From positions 107,536,176 to 107,600,175 of the forward strand of contig CM060897.1 in NCBI GenBank assembly GCA_030762935.1: a stretch of DNA of 64,000 bases, in the 5' to 3' direction. The notes beneath the pieces are model-generated. The model saw nothing but the letters and a program-made list of their open reading frames with translations. It made no database searches and was not told where the DNA came from. Below are positions 33,612 to 45,552 of the stretch, one piece after another. Position numbers and translations under genes: made by a program. This DNA is from Hymenopus coronatus. Taxonomy: Eukaryota > Arthropoda > Insecta > Mantodea > Hymenopodidae. How positions within the stretch are numbered: the stretch's first letter is position 1; each line of letters opens with the position of its first letter.

Positions 33612-34457
33612 AAATCCTTATAAAAGATTACTCTTCTTTCTACTCCACGCTAATAAAGATAAGCTCCAGCAGAATGTTCTTATTACTTAGTTCTTATAAG
33701 TAGAAGTGAAATATGGGAATACACTATGCTAAAGCGATAGTCAAATATTTTAATAACTACCACTATGCTATTGTCATTGAAATTCACTTCTTTGCATGGC
33801 CCAGAGTAAAACAAATGAAAGACGGACGATTTCCTGTTTGAGAAAAGTATAAGTATCTTAAAATTGAAACCAATAACAAGGAATATCTCGAAAACGGTTA
33901 GCTCTACAAAAATGAATAGGTATAAATTGTGTGTTTTGACGAGATCTACTTTTCTGTGTAGTAAGTGTTTGTCTATCTCTTGCGCTTTACCAGTTACGTT
34001 AAAGTCATTCAAAATGAAAATGACTTCAGAGGCTATTCCCAAGAAATTCGAGATATACATTATACATTATACGGTATTTTAATCAAACTCATTACATCCA
34101 TTTTTGAGAAAATGAAACGTTTTTTAATTTTTTCCATATAAAGGGTAGTTTTCAGTAGGGGAATTTTCTTGCAAAATATTCTTTCGCATTCTCGGGAGAT
34201 ACTAAAATAAAATACCAAATTTAGTGCTTAACGAACTTTTCATCTTTTAAATACTTCCACAGGCACCCTCACCCACACACACACACACACACATACAGTG
34301 TACACACAAACACACAGGCCTTTTTATAAAAATGTTTTCTTTTTTTAATTCAGGGGGTCTCAAAACATATATTTCCGGTGAAATCTTGGTGTCAGTTTTC
34401 GGGTGGAATACAATCGTTCTCTATCTCCATGTACGTTGTACTTAAGTGCTAGAGCGT
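33612..34457 (+). mobile_element. Rep-1, left end missing
   Basis: Begins within the left third (AAAAGATTACTCTTC) and ends near AAGTGCTAGAGCG. The CA tract lies at about 34,273-34,293. Confidence 0.75.
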
Positions 34458-35070
34458 GTAAAAGTATTATTTAAATAAGCATACAAAATAGAATTTTGAT
34501 ACATGTCTAAATTACAAAAATATTATTGTGTATAATAATGGTATAAATTTCAATATTACATATTGTAGAGACACAAGGTACCAACATATGGCAACTGCTG
34601 TGACATATTAATGTAAATAATGTAGACACGGCTTTTGAATCCTAGAATAACTTAAATCTAAATTGTTACAACGTGAGATAATATAAGTTGGCTGTATGGT
34701 GGGTGTGACGTTTATCACAATAAACCACAACTTTGCAGCGCTCTGTGATAAGTGCTTTCCGTTGAGCTAGACACTATTTTCTAGCATTACGTCATTCCAG
34801 TGCAGAAAGGTTCATCGTTTCCTTTGCCACTTACAAGTCACTAGACTGAAACAACTGCAACTGAAGATAATATTAACCTCCATAGGTGCCGACTAGGGGG
34901 AAGCAAAGTACTTTCTGCACCCATACCTTATAAACTTAAAGCGCCCCCAAAAATGTATTAAAGGGTCTGTTCTGCATTAAAGTTCAGATAAATGTTTCAT
35001 TTAACAACAACAAATTTCTAGGTGTTACATTTAAATTAATTTCTCGGCCCATCCTTCAACAAACTATTCT
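34458..35070. other. Spacer with a Rep-2 fragment
   Basis: Positions 34,570-34,665 match the left part of the Rep-2 copy at 29,402 (CCAACATATGGCAACTGC). The remaining sequence, including GGTGCCGACTAGGGGG near 34,886, is unassigned. Confidence 0.45.
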
Positions 35071-35235
35071 TTAAAAATTTGATGTGTTAACTCACCTGAC
35101 TTTCTCTAACTGTTCTACAAACAAACTTGCTACAAAGGATTATTCTTCTTTATACACCGTGCTAATTGAGTTAAGCATTAACAGAATGTATATTTACTTA
35201 ATTACTTATAAGTAGAAGGAAACAAAATGAATGCA

Positions 35236-35470
35236 GCCCACCTGGATAGTGTGGTGGTAGCGCGTGTGCCTTGCATTCAACAGGTCGTGAGTTCGAATCT
35301 CGCTTAGGGTGATTTACCCGTGTAAGGTTTTTTTTCGGGGTTTTCCCTTATCCTGAGCTGACGAGTGTCGAGTAACTTTAAGCTCATTTGGGCAGCATTT
35401 CACCAATTTCATTCATCGTCCGATATGACCAACCAGGTTAAACGACGTTAAGCTATACATTAAAAAAAAA
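35236..35470 (+). mobile_element. SINE-T, near full length
   Basis: The head GATAGTGTGGTGGTAGCG carries an A box, and GAGTTCGAATCTC is the B box. The body has GGGGTTTTCCCTTATCCTGA, and the tail has CGTCCGATATGACCAACCAG, ACGACGTTAA and an A run. The A run was then the target of the next Rep-1. Confidence 0.85.
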
Positions 35471-36311
35471 TCTGATGTGTTCCATTCACATGGCTTTCTC
35501 TACATCTCTGCAACAAATTTTAGTTAAAAAGCCTATGCTTCTATTTACTACATGCTAATTAGCAGAAATGGTCTTATTACTTGCCTCTTTGTAAGTAGAA
35601 GCGAAATGAGGGCGTTCAATAGGTTAAAATGATATCCAAAAGCTGGTTGCTATGTAATTGAAGTTCCTTTGTTTGTACGGACAAGAGTTAAGAAATTCCT
35701 GTATGAGATAAGTATTAGTTTTTCAAATCTAAAACGAAAAACCAGGAATATCTTAAAAATGATTAACTCCGCGAAAAAAATGTATATGACATAAATTGTG
35801 TGTTTTGCTACATTTTCTGTGTAGTAAGTTTTTGTCCATCTCTTAAGGTTTAGCAGTTATGCACAATTCCGTAAAATTCATCCAGAATAAAGTTGTCTTC
35901 AGGGGCTATTCCCAGAAAATTCAAGATATAAGTTTTATTTGTCAGGTAAATATCTTTAATATACAATATTTTAATCAAAAGCGTTAGAGCCATTTTTAAG
36001 AAAATAAACATTTTCAAAAATTTTTCCATGTAAAGGGTAGTTTGGGGTGGAGGAATTTTCTTGAAAATCTTCGTGGGGCACCCTTGGAAGATACCAATCT
36101 TAAATACCAAGTTTGGGCTTTAACGGTCTTTTCGTTTTTGAGCTATGCTGCCCACAGACACACACATACACAGACAGACAGACAGACAGACATACATTCT
36201 AAAAATGCTTTTTCTTTTCTTTTTTTTTTGGATTCAGGGAGTCTCAAAACATGTATTTCCGGTGAAATCTCGATATCGAATTTTTGGGTACATAGTTTGT
36301 ATAGAGAAAGT
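35471..36311 (+). mobile_element. Rep-1, full-length, in the A tail of a SINE-T
   Basis: This 841-bp copy runs from TCTGATGTGTTCCATTCAC to GTATAGAGAAAGT. SINE A tail is on the left and host Rep-1 on the right, so it postdates the SINE. Confidence 0.85.
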
Positions 36312-36729
36312 AATAAGGAGTGCGCTATGCTAAAGCGATAGTGACAAGTTTTAAATGCTATCGTTATGTGATTGTCATTGAAATTCGCTTCTTTGTAGAA
36401 CAAAAGAAAAACGAACACTTCCTGTCCGAGAAAAATATAAGTATTTTAAGATTTAAATCAATAACAAGAAATATCTTGGAAACGGTCATTCTACAACAAA
36501 AGTGCATATGACGTAAATTGGATGTTTTAACGAGATCTACATTTTTATGTGGTAAGTTTTTGTTTACTAGTTATGCAAAATTCAGAAAAATGCAGCCAGA
36601 ACGAATAGGTCTTCAGAAGTTATTCCTGGAAAATTCACGATATACATTTATTTGTGATATAAATATGTATAATGTAAGGTATATTAATCAAAATCGTTGA
36701 GATAAACATTTTCAAAATACTTTTCATAT

Positions 36730-36892
36730 TTTTTTTTTTTTTTGGTAGTGTTTAACGCCCGCTTTAACTACTAATGGCACCGCAGGCGGTGACACTGATG
36801 ATACATGAATGATGATGGAGCACCGGTGGAATGCGATGGCGGGGGAAACCGGAGTACCCGGAGAAAACCCGCTCCAGCGCCGTTTTGTCCAC
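36730..36892 (-). mobile_element. SINE-S with perfect 12-bp target duplication
   Basis: TACTTTTCATAT flanks the insert at 36,718-36,729 and 36,893-36,904. The poly(T) at its left is the A tail of a minus-strand insertion. The head is 5'-truncated. Confidence 0.92.
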
Positions 36893-37026
36893 TACTTTTC
36901 ATATAAAGGGTAGTTTGGGGTGGGAGGATGTGCTTGAAAATTTTCGTTTCGCATCTTGGAACATGATAAACTTAAATAGCAAGTTTGGTATTTAACGGTC
37001 TTTTAGTTTTTGAACTATGCTGTCCT

Positions 37027-37029
37027 CAG

Positions 37030-37088
<59 letters not shown>
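37027..37088. repeat. (CA)n microsatellite in Rep-1
   Basis: A pure dinucleotide tract of about 62 bp at the fixed microsatellite position of the family. Confidence 0.95.
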
Positions 37089-37090
<2 letters not shown>

Positions 37091-37093
37091 GAC

Positions 37094-37767
37094 CTATTGC
37101 TTATTTCCTTGTCATTTAGAATGGAAATTAGGTATTACACTAGCTAAAGCGATAGTCAAATCTTTAAAAAGCTACGTGACTCTCTTTGCATGGCCAGAAG
37201 TAAAATAAAAATAGATATGAAACGAATGATGTCTTCCCGTTTGAGAAATGTTTTTTTATAACTGAAACTAATAACTAGGAATATCTCTAAAATGCTTAAC
37301 TCTACAAAAATGATATAAGATATACATGGTGTGCTTTAACGAAACCTTCATTGTTGTGTAGTAAGATTTTATCTATCTCTTATGGTTTGCCAGTTATTTA
37401 AAATTTCTTCAGAATAATGAGAGTTTTAGAGGCTACTCCCATAAAGTACAAGATATACATTTTATTTTCCAGGCAAATATCTTTACTATTTTTTAAGAAA
37501 ATCAACATATTTGTAATTTTTTCCACGTAAATAATAGTTTGAGGTGCGGAGGTTTTATTGAAAGCTTTCGTGTCGCATCCTTGGGAACTGCTGAACTTTA
37601 ATACCAAGTTTGGAATTTAACGGACTTTTCGTTTTGGACCTTTTTTCTAAATTTTTTCAGGGGATCCTAAAACGTGGATTTCCAGTTAAATCTCGGTATC
37701 AAATGTGTTAGTGAAATGCAATACCTTTTCTACCTGTGTACTATGTACGTGCTAGAGGATTTAAAAA
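37094..37767 (+). mobile_element. Rep-1, left-truncated
   Basis: Begins TTGCTTATTTCCTTGTC just after the CA tract of the preceding copy and ends near ACGTGCTAGAGG. The junction lies within a few bases of the microsatellite. Confidence 0.75.
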
Positions 37768-37827
37768 GCTCACTTTTCTACCTACTTCTCATTACTAGAG
37801 AAATATTTTGCAGAAAAGATTACTTTT

Positions 37828-39740
37828 ATACTTCTCAGAGAACGCCCTTTCTGGAGCGCCGTCTACAGCAGTGTTTAGACAACCTTTCTGCTTGAAGTTC
37901 TAAAACCGGCTTCTCCACTGAGAAATTCTTCTGCTTAAACTTTTGGCGCCGTAAAAGATGCTTGGCGCCTTTGCTTTGACTCGGTTCAGATTTACTTCCA
38001 TTTGCAGATGAGGCCCGATTCCTTGAGTTGATCTTCTATCGTAAAATTTTCTGGTCACCACATATAGCACAGCTGAAAGCGCGATGTGACATTTCTGTCA
38101 ATATTTCGATGCTAGATGGCAAATCTTGGGGAGCGGATCGGGCAGTGTTGCGTCCTTTCCGTGCAAACCCGATCTAAGTTGTTCTATGGATGCATTGTTT
38201 ACTCTTCAGCACGACCATCTATGCTGAACAGATTAGGCATTGTCTACAATCAGGGCATCCGTGTGGCGGTCGGAGCCTAGTTTCTAGCCTCTACGCCCTC
38301 TGTGATGTCGACTGGAGGTCCTTTAGGTAATTATGGCTGTGGGCTTAGTTACATGCCTTCACATTCAACGTTCACCCCCTTTTCAATACCGGGCTGGACG
38401 TACGTTATAGAATACTGTCACTCAGACCCAGGCCTGCAGGTTTCGTTTCCGCGTGCTTCTTCGGAAACACGATATTGCACTGTCTCGCATGTTTCCCAGG
38501 GGGAGAGAGTGTACCCACCTTGATTACGTGCTATATCTCACGTCGATCTGGGAATGAAGGCTTATGGGAAATCTCCTATATCTGTGCCTAGTATCCGTAC
38601 TTGCTTTTTAAAATTGTTATCAAATTTCAGTGGCGTATTTGCGTAGATACCGAAGGGAGTAAGTGCCCCGACGATGCCGGATGCGCCTTTATTACTGGGA
38701 CCAAACGGTTTCCTACTAACACATCCATTTACTCAGCAGAGCAATCTGGGTGACTGCCTCATAATGAGGGGGATTAACTCAAAGCCCTTCAGTGTAGTAA
38801 TGAGCTGTACAACTGCAATCCCATTGTACAACGTATTCAGGATACGCTCCATATTTTGCACACGTCAAATGTGAATGTGAACTGCGCTTGGATTCTTGAT
38901 CACGTTGGCTTGCCGGGAAATGAACTGGCGGATTTGGTGCCAAAGACGGCAGCCACGGAAATCAGTACTGCGATTCACAGTATTAAATCTGCAGACTTTA
39001 ATTTTATTGTGCGGTACTTTCGTGCTGGCATGCAGAGTGGTAGGCTCTCCGTGGCAACAAGCTAAGAGAAGTAAAGGACCTTCTTGTGAACTGGGTAACC
39101 TCCTCTCGTTTATCTCACCGAACGGAGGTGACATTGCCTCGCTTGCGAATTGGCCGTTGCAATTTTACTCACAGCCACATGTTTAAGAGAGAGTCTGCTC
39201 CTATTTTCTCGCTTTATGCAACACCATTATCGGTCCGTCATGCTTTGATAGTATGCGCTCCTCTAGGCTAACTGAGAGCCACTCTACAACTGCCGGTCAA
39301 CATTTCACACGCCTTGACGGATGATGCTGGAGAGGTATCGCAGGTTTTTGAATGTTTATTCCAACTTCTTTTTCCAGTAGGATATAATTTTATTTTGATT
39401 TTTATTTCTCCTGACAGCTATTCATGGAACAGTAGTGGAAACTTTTAAACTTTTATAGGCGAAATTATCTTTAATTTTTTTTTTTTTTTTTTTTTTTGGT
39501 TTCCTCTACAATATCTTCGTTCCCTCTACGTTCAGACTGGCGTTTTAGATTTTGCCAGGGATATTTTTAGTCTTCCTTTCACACTGTATTTTAACTCTAA
39601 TTTTAACTATTTTGATTATGATTATTTTTAGATTGCTTTTATCTATAGATGTTTCCCTTGACTTGTTTTATTTTGAGGGCGATAATAACCTAGTAGTTAG
39701 TGCTCTTAAACCTCAATAATAAACATCATCAACAACATTT
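37828..39740 (+). pseudogene. LINE-A: 5'-truncated non-LTR retrotransposon (RT end, RNase H, 3'UTR)
   Basis: Translation in shifting frames gives the C-terminal part of a reverse transcriptase (SKLFYGCIVYSSARPS, then LGIVYNQGIRVAVGA). It is followed by an RNase H domain (GCAFITGTKRFPTNTS, then DHVGLPGNELADL) and a terminal block RLRIGRCNFTH with a CX2C..H..C remnant. The 3'UTR holds a T run (39,476-39,498) and ends GGGCGATAATAACCTAGTAG ... AATAATAAACATCATCAAC, a TCA/TAA-type tail. RNase H together with this tail fits the I/Jockey group. Several frameshifts and stops make it inactive. It is 5'-truncated as usual for LINEs. Confidence 0.85.
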
Positions 39741-40073
39741 TTAACACCATATTACGCAACCATATGTTATAACGGGGCTTACCACTGCTTTATACAACCA
39801 GCGCACAATCTTACATGATTTTCCAAACTTCCTTTGGACACACTAACGCCATTTCCCTCTTTTATTATTTATTGAAATGTAGAGTTCATGTCAGTTTATT
39901 ATTTAGGATTAATCAAACATCCTATATGCGATTCTCCAGTCATCTGCTGTAGTATTACAAAGGTTTACAGTTTGGCAGGGAGCTTTATCTCCAGAGTCAG
40001 AGATTACTGAATTTGGGAAGTGCGTTTGCACCTTGTATGAACTTTTATTATTACTGTATTTTGTAATGGTCTC

Positions 40074-40120
<47 letters not shown>

Positions 40121-41650
40121 CCTTTTCATCAGTCTTTTTCGTGAATTAAATAGTTTGCAGCTTTTGTTCATCTTTCTAAGATAATTATTCCACAAGTCTA
40201 CAGACTCTCTGCTAATTTAGAGGCAATTGCTATAATATGAGGAGATGATGGCATCCTGTTCAGATAGCATCTCTGTATCCTATATATTTCCAATAGTCTA
40301 ATGGATGGTAAAATTCCCTCTAATGTCTGCATATAACGCTTCCAGTTGGTGCGACCTGAATTCAGCTACACTGATTTCTATTCTGATGTACCGTTGGTCC
40401 GATAGACACGGCTCATCGGAAACATGCCAATTCCCAACCTGAGTATCTATGTGAATAGATCTGAAAGTATAATCTATATTCCCTTTGCATCTCTGAATAA
40501 CAAAGGTAGGTTCGTCGCCCCTATGAATAATAATTAGGTTTTCAGATATTGTACAGTCCAATAAAAACTTACCTCTCTTATTTGTATTGGTGCTGCCCCT
40601 CACAGAATGATGGGCATTTGCGTCGGCCCCAACGATGATATGCAAGTTTTGTTGCCTTCGGAGGTTTCCAGTTCTGTCAACTCTTCAGAATATGGCAAAT
40701 TTGGCGAGTTATATGGGAGGTAAGCCGAGGCTAGGACTATTCATTGCTCCCTCTATTTGGTACGCCAGTCTTACCAATTCTAGGTTTCTGCTACAGAGAC
40801 ATAAGGAAAGACATTATAATTATTGTCTCACAAATATAAATTTCCTTATATTTCTATAGTGACTACCATAAATTAACTTACCCTGATACCCTGATTTTGG
40901 CGAGTCAAGATTTCTGTATCCGAGCTACTCCAATGCCTTTCTTTGCCAGGAATTTTTGTAAAATGGGCGAAGCTCTCCTATTGCATTTAAGTTTTATCTG
41001 TATTATCTTCAACCTCTTCAGGATTTTGCTTTCGGCATTTAATACTCTGAAGGTTGGCTGACTAAATCCCAAATAGGGTTTAAAGTTCATTTCAGACAGC
41101 GCCTTCAGCAATACCAACGATATGCCATTGTGTTCCTCTTTCTTATTAGTAACTGACCATTTGTTTTCTTGAACCTAGAATTGTGGGTTTCCAAACGTTT
41201 AAGGAAGTCCTTTGATTCCTTATCTTTGAGGAGTGTAACTGAGAACCATGCAACTAACCTGGTGGTTCGGGTTATTCTCTAGTGGTTTCACCGCAACGTA
41301 ACCCCTTCCCAGGTTTGATGCATGACACCTTTTTCATCAGCCATTACTTGGCTACTTCGTTAGCGTAAGTGAAGAACAGTGCACCTTTTCTCAGCACAGC
41401 GGTTCTTAAAATTGGATCTATTCCTGATTCACACGTCCAGAATACCTGACTGAAGTGTCATTGGCCGCTCCTGTATCAGTTTTTTTCCCTGGTTACTTGT
41501 CCAGAACAACTACCACTTTAAAATCGGTTACGTTTAACTGTTAGTCAACCCTGTGAATAGTGAGTTTGGCTAAAATTTGCTCCTAACGTTTTGAACTTCT
41601 TTGATCAGACTTTGGCTCTTCTTTCCAATTGGTGACACGGGAGTTTTTTT
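39741..41650 (-). pseudogene. LINE-B: ORF1 end, endonuclease and RT fragment
   Basis: Read on the minus strand, the ORF1 C-terminus (LVAWFSVTLLKDKESKDFL, then PYLGFSQPTFRVLNAE, a DUF4780-like ending) is followed by the start of ORF2 (LKIIQIKLKCNRRAS). Next come the endonuclease domain with VGADANAHHS, GSTNTNKRG and NWHVSDEPCLSDQRYI, a linker with IISSYYSNC, and a distant RT fragment WLYKAVVSPVITYGCVIW at about 39,740-39,830. The palm of the RT is missing. The endonuclease style is R1/Jockey-like. A CA microsatellite sits inside the linker. Many stops and shifts are present. Confidence 0.8.
40077..40119. repeat. (CA)n microsatellite inside the LINE-B linker
   Basis: A tract of about 43 bp interrupts the degenerate coding sequence between the endonuclease and RT regions. 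Confidence 0.95.
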
Positions 41651-41879
41651 AAGTCCATCTACTATGATTCATGACGAAAAGGTTTTCTTAACATAATTTA
41701 AAATGCTTTATTTGTTTACTTACAGCGCATGAAGCCATTCTGAAGATTTCAATGGCAAATTATCCATTTTGAATCACATAACCCAAGGCGGTCAATAGTC
41801 TTTTACCGTCAGTGAATTACACTAGTTGTACAGTTCGTCACTAAATTACGAAGACTCGCTATTGCACTAACTGTATAAC

Positions 41880-42060
41880 CTTGCACACCGTTTGTCCCTA
41901 AATTACTGGCTATGTACGCTAAACAATTAACTCACTCATTAACTAAACCTAGCCTAAACCAAATGTATACTGTTTATCCCTAAATTACTATATATGTACA
42001 TTAAACACTTAATTCGCTCGTTAACTAAGCCTAGCCTAAACCCAATCTCTACACCTGCCT
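41880..42060. repeat. Tandem duplication of an ~80-bp unit
   Basis: Two diverged units share TCCCTAAATTACT, CATTAACTAA/CGTTAACTAA and CCTAGCCTAAACC. A weaker third unit may precede them. No function is evident. Confidence 0.6.
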
Positions 42061-42079
42061 AATGCTTTCCACTAGTTTC

Positions 42080-42790
42080 TGAAAAGGGTGTGCTAAAAGA
42101 TTTTTGATGAGCATCACATGTATAAGCATCTAAATATTCGCGTCGAATGCCACCCCTAGTTAGGCGATGCAGGTCAGCTCGCCAGCGATATCCAATTTTT
42201 TCATGTGGACATTTATCATTGGATCTACAATACACAGAAAAAGTACTACAAGGTGGGCAGCAAATCCTCCTGCTATCAACCTATAGTAGCCCCTCCAACT
42301 AAGTAAGTAAATATTGTGCTAGTGAACTCTACGTGCTCTGCAATTAAATTGTAGAGTGTGTTTACATCCCTATTATTATTTGACATGCGGCAATCCGCGC
42401 CTCATTTGTTTGTACATTTACTATCCCAAGGTTCCAGTTGTCTTCTACGATGCACCCCCGATGGAATTTCCGTCGTGCATTTGTGCATTTGTCGATTTGA
42501 ACAACGTGGCTGGGTCCTCTAATTTTCCCTCTCGAAGTGTATTTGGTATCGTTAGAGACCATGCACACTTCGCGGCAGTAACCGAACCAATCAGACACTG
42601 TACGTACACATTGGTCTCCAATCGGACACTCTACTATTATCACCTCATAAGACTATTTTGTATAAAAAGCAGAGTACGAGGAAAAGAATTTGCTCGGGCA
42701 ATAGCTTTGCTCGCTCAAACCACGTTCTTTTGTACACAGTGTGACTTTTCATGTCCAGTTCTTAAAAGAGATAAATAAAACAATAAAGCT
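42080..42790 (-). pseudogene. Merlin-type (IS1595/ISXO2-like) DNA transposase relic
   Basis: On the minus strand, in two or three frames, the order is TWFERAKLLPEQILFL, VSDWFGYCREVCMV, VVQIDKCTNARRKFHRG, EDNWNLGIVNVQTNEAR and, further on, RADLHRLTRGGIRREYLDAY. Merlin transposases show the same order: a helical N-terminal region, the first catalytic Asp in an '(E/Q)IDE' context followed by 'RRKYHRG', a 'W.(F/L)GI' strand, and a C-terminal 'RGGIR' helix. Here the usual E after QID is K, and the second and third catalytic residues fall in a disrupted stretch, so it is dead. Terminal inverted repeats were not identified. Confidence 0.75.
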
Positions 42791-42899
42791 ACTTGCTAGA
42801 TATTATTAATAACTAAAGTTACAAGAGTAGGGCACTATTTTAACAATCTACTCTTGGAGCAAAACTCAGGATATGTTCGATCCCGTCTCTTAATGAGGT

Positions 42900-44190
42900 G
42901 CAAGATCACACTGCATTCAGAACACAACATTCCTGTTCTCAGCAATCCCTTGTTAATTGATTATTGTAGTTTGACCTCTTAATCATTGAGGGAAACTGAC
43001 AGACTTGCCTTATTAATCGGACGAGCCATTTCTAAAACTATTAGAATCTATATGAATACCGCTAGTAACATATTAAGTTCCCTTCATGCACTACAATAAA
43101 TTCTGCTCGATCGCATTCCCGTATTTGTAAAGCAATAAAACCTGAGAGAAAACATGAACAGGACTTTTCAAAAATGACCTATTGTTAATCAATTCCAGAT
43201 GGTGTTACACAGTTTGTTGTGCAGATGTCTGGGCACTATTTGCAGAGGTTGGCAACAATTGTTACAAATGGTGTACTATACAGACGCAATACGGCTCGCA
43301 GTCTTCGGTTGGTTTGACTGCTTGCGCATTCTCAATGGTGAAGCTTCGGACTTGGAAAAATGTCATGTCATCTCGCGTCACATGTAAAGAATTCTCCAGG
43401 CTTTAGGTGCCCTTCTGGAGATTGAGAGGTGGTTTAAGACCTGTTCCTTTTAGTGCCTGCCTTTTCTGATGTAGATCTACCTGAGTCTTTTGAAGCTGAA
43501 GGTTTGAATATATCCCTCTGTGCCACTCCATAGTTTGCCTAGGTACTCTTATATTTCGTCTTGGCTTCCTGGGTCTTATTGTTTTCTGTCACCCTGGCTC
43601 TTCCTATGGCCAGTGTTTTTCCGTGAACTCTGGAGAGCTTCTTCCCCGAATGTATCCTACTCATCATTGAGGCAGTGCGTCAAAGTTCGGAATCCTCTTC
43701 GGCGTTGGTATTACTTCCCTTTAGTGGAATATCGGTGAGGGTGAGGCTTGATCAGCAGGACCCAGCTTTACCTCCATTACTCTGATTTTTTTTTTTAATG
43801 TTTCTGGGGTTTCTTCTCTAGAAAGTGCCCCGATTTCTTATCGTTATTTTTATTTTTTATTCATATTTTTCTATTTGCTGCTGTATATCATTTGGTCCCA
43901 CGATTAAGGTGGAATTAAAGGCCAGTGTATGCGGAGCCATCCTGTACTGCGCAAGGCTAATTACGACAGGGTTCGCTGGTGTGCCGAAGAGATCGTTAAC
44001 TAATACATATATTTTTCCATCTTGGTGCCATACAATCCTCAGCACAAAGCTTCCCACCTTGGATTTGGGTGAACGTTGCCCCAATAGGTGAAGGCTTCTA
44101 CTGGGAGACCCATGATGTCTTACTGACATACCCTCTGGGTTTAATTTTATGTTGTTATGCTGCTTCTTCATCGTATTGACATTATAGTAT
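42900..44190 (-). pseudogene. Possible 5' part of LINE-B (5'UTR and ORF1 start)
   Basis: Degenerate minus-strand sequence with Ser/Thr/Lys-rich translation (FKPSASKDSGRSTSEKAG near 43,470-43,530). A leader-like GC-richer region lies at 43,870-44,170. It lies on the correct side of LINE-B for an ORF1 N-terminus, with the Merlin relic in between. No motif proves the link. Confidence 0.3.
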
Positions 44191-44999
44191 TTCTCTGAAG
44201 AACAATGTGTACTCCGTTACAGCACAGGAATCGTGCCGCTATTCGCAATGAACCGTAAGCGCAACCACAGCATAAGCATAAGACAGACACGCATGTTATA
44301 TAGTGTAAACTTTCACAGTCATGCAACGCGCTACCTAACGTAAGATTTTGCAAACTCCAAACTTTGCGTGCATGGACAAATCATTTCGCAGTTATTTCTC
44401 CGTATATTGCCAGCTTCTGAAGAACACACATTTGCGATTCGAGATATTATGCCATCTACTGCACAAACATGATGCTCTTTCATTGAGCCGTGTCTTTTAA
44501 TTTTAAATGCTGACGCCAAATATTGATCTCATGTTTGCTTGATACAACACTTTTGTCCTGTTTGCTATAAAGATTGGATAAATTGTAATTCAATTTGAAG
44601 CTTGCTGTGCACCCGGAGGATTTCCAGTGTAATTTACGGGCCTATAAGCCAGTGTCAATTTCTTACCTTATGCCCATTGTTGCATTATGAATGGTCTTCT
44701 CTCGTGGTTGCAGTTATTCTGCTTATCTTAGCCCCACGTCTTTATTGTGAATGGAGGATTGCAGGAGTTTCTCTCCATGTTGTACTCACTATATACATAG
44801 TATCGAGAGAAATAATTGAACTATCTTCCCGCGAGTATGGTATCACAAAACAAGAGTGTCTGTCTGCCTCTAATGTGTTAAGTTTGATGCAAAAGATATT
44901 CAGAAGTTTTTCGGGAACAAAAGTCTGTAAATTTACTTCTTTTAAATTATAACAAGGGACTGGAAATCCTATAAGAATTCCACGATTGCCTTTGTAAAT

Positions 45000-45050
<51 letters not shown>

Positions 45051-45420
45051 TTTTGTTCTCCATAAATCTAAAGCTAAAATTGAAACAATATTTGTACCTC
45101 TTAATTAGCCTTACAAAAATATCGTATTTAACTGAAAATAAAACCCTATTTGATGTAAAATTGTGCTGCATTCTGCATTCTACATGAACAGTTCCTATAC
45201 GTTTTGAGCAATATATTTTTTGTGTGTGTTTTTCTTTTTCAATAATATACGTTTTGAACAATATTTTTTTTCTTTCAATAATCAGGCATCAATTTATAAT
45301 ATTTACAATTTGAGTTCTTAAAATTTGTAAAAGTCATAATCTAACATATTGCGGTATGCATACGTCTACCAGAAGTTGGTCGTTCGGCTAGTGCGTAGAG
45401 AAGCGTAAATAGTGCTACGT
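44191..45420. other. Spacer with a (GT)n tract
   Basis: Apart from the microsatellite at 45,001-45,050 I see no supported feature. ACTATATACATAGTATCGAG near 44,790 recalls the Rep-1 end palindrome, but its neighbours do not match. Confidence 0.4.
45001..45050. repeat. (GT)n microsatellite
   Basis: A 50-bp pure tract that is not embedded in recognisable Rep-1. Confidence 0.95.
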
Positions 45421-45422
45421 AC

Positions 45423-45552
45423 CTTTGTTTCTTGCACTGGTACCGGCAGCATCAGTCGGTTCTTCAGCAACTTCGACTCTCACAGAGGTGGACAAAACGA
45501 CTTTGGTTGAGGTATCGTAACATAAATTCAGACAACAAATGAAAACACTTCC
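45423..45552 (-). CDS. Isolated exon-like segment, product unknown
   Basis: The minus strand has an acceptor (GAAATTTTAG) and a donor (CAAAG/GTACGT) 130 bp apart, with one frame open throughout. It encodes a short Cys-containing hydrophobic start and then VRVEVAEEPTDAAGT. The donor leaves one base of a codon, the same phase as the first coding exon of the Env/F-like gene. The sequence is not recognisable as a repeat, unlike its surroundings. It could be an exon of an unidentified minus-strand gene, or chance. Confidence 0.3.

Larger units (their letters stand above)
35075..37093 (+). mobile_element. Rep-1 host copy split by two SINEs and a nested Rep-1
   Basis: The left end lies at 35,075-35,235. 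It is interrupted by a SINE-T and a Rep-1, resumes at 36,312 (AATAAGGAGTGCGCTATGC), is interrupted again by a SINE-S at 36,730-36,892, and runs to the CA tract at 37,027-37,088, where it fuses to another truncated copy. Confidence 0.8.

Noticed and set aside
13986..37767. CRISPR-like or satellite array
   Set aside because: The repeats are about 840-bp dispersed elements with variable spacing, on both strands and nested. There are no short regular repeats with unique spacers.
37828..41650. LINE-A and LINE-B as one element with a twin-priming inversion
   Set aside because: Twin priming would put the inverted 5' part before the 3' part. Here the inverted segment lies beyond the 3' tail, and both carry different versions of the RT end region.
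42356..42778. Plus-strand 140-codon open frame
   Set aside because: It is antisense to the Merlin transposase relic, whose motifs are on the minus strand.
43857..44171. 104-codon minus-strand frame as a host gene
   Set aside because: No splice sites, signal peptide or recognisable domain. Its position fits a LINE 5' leader better.
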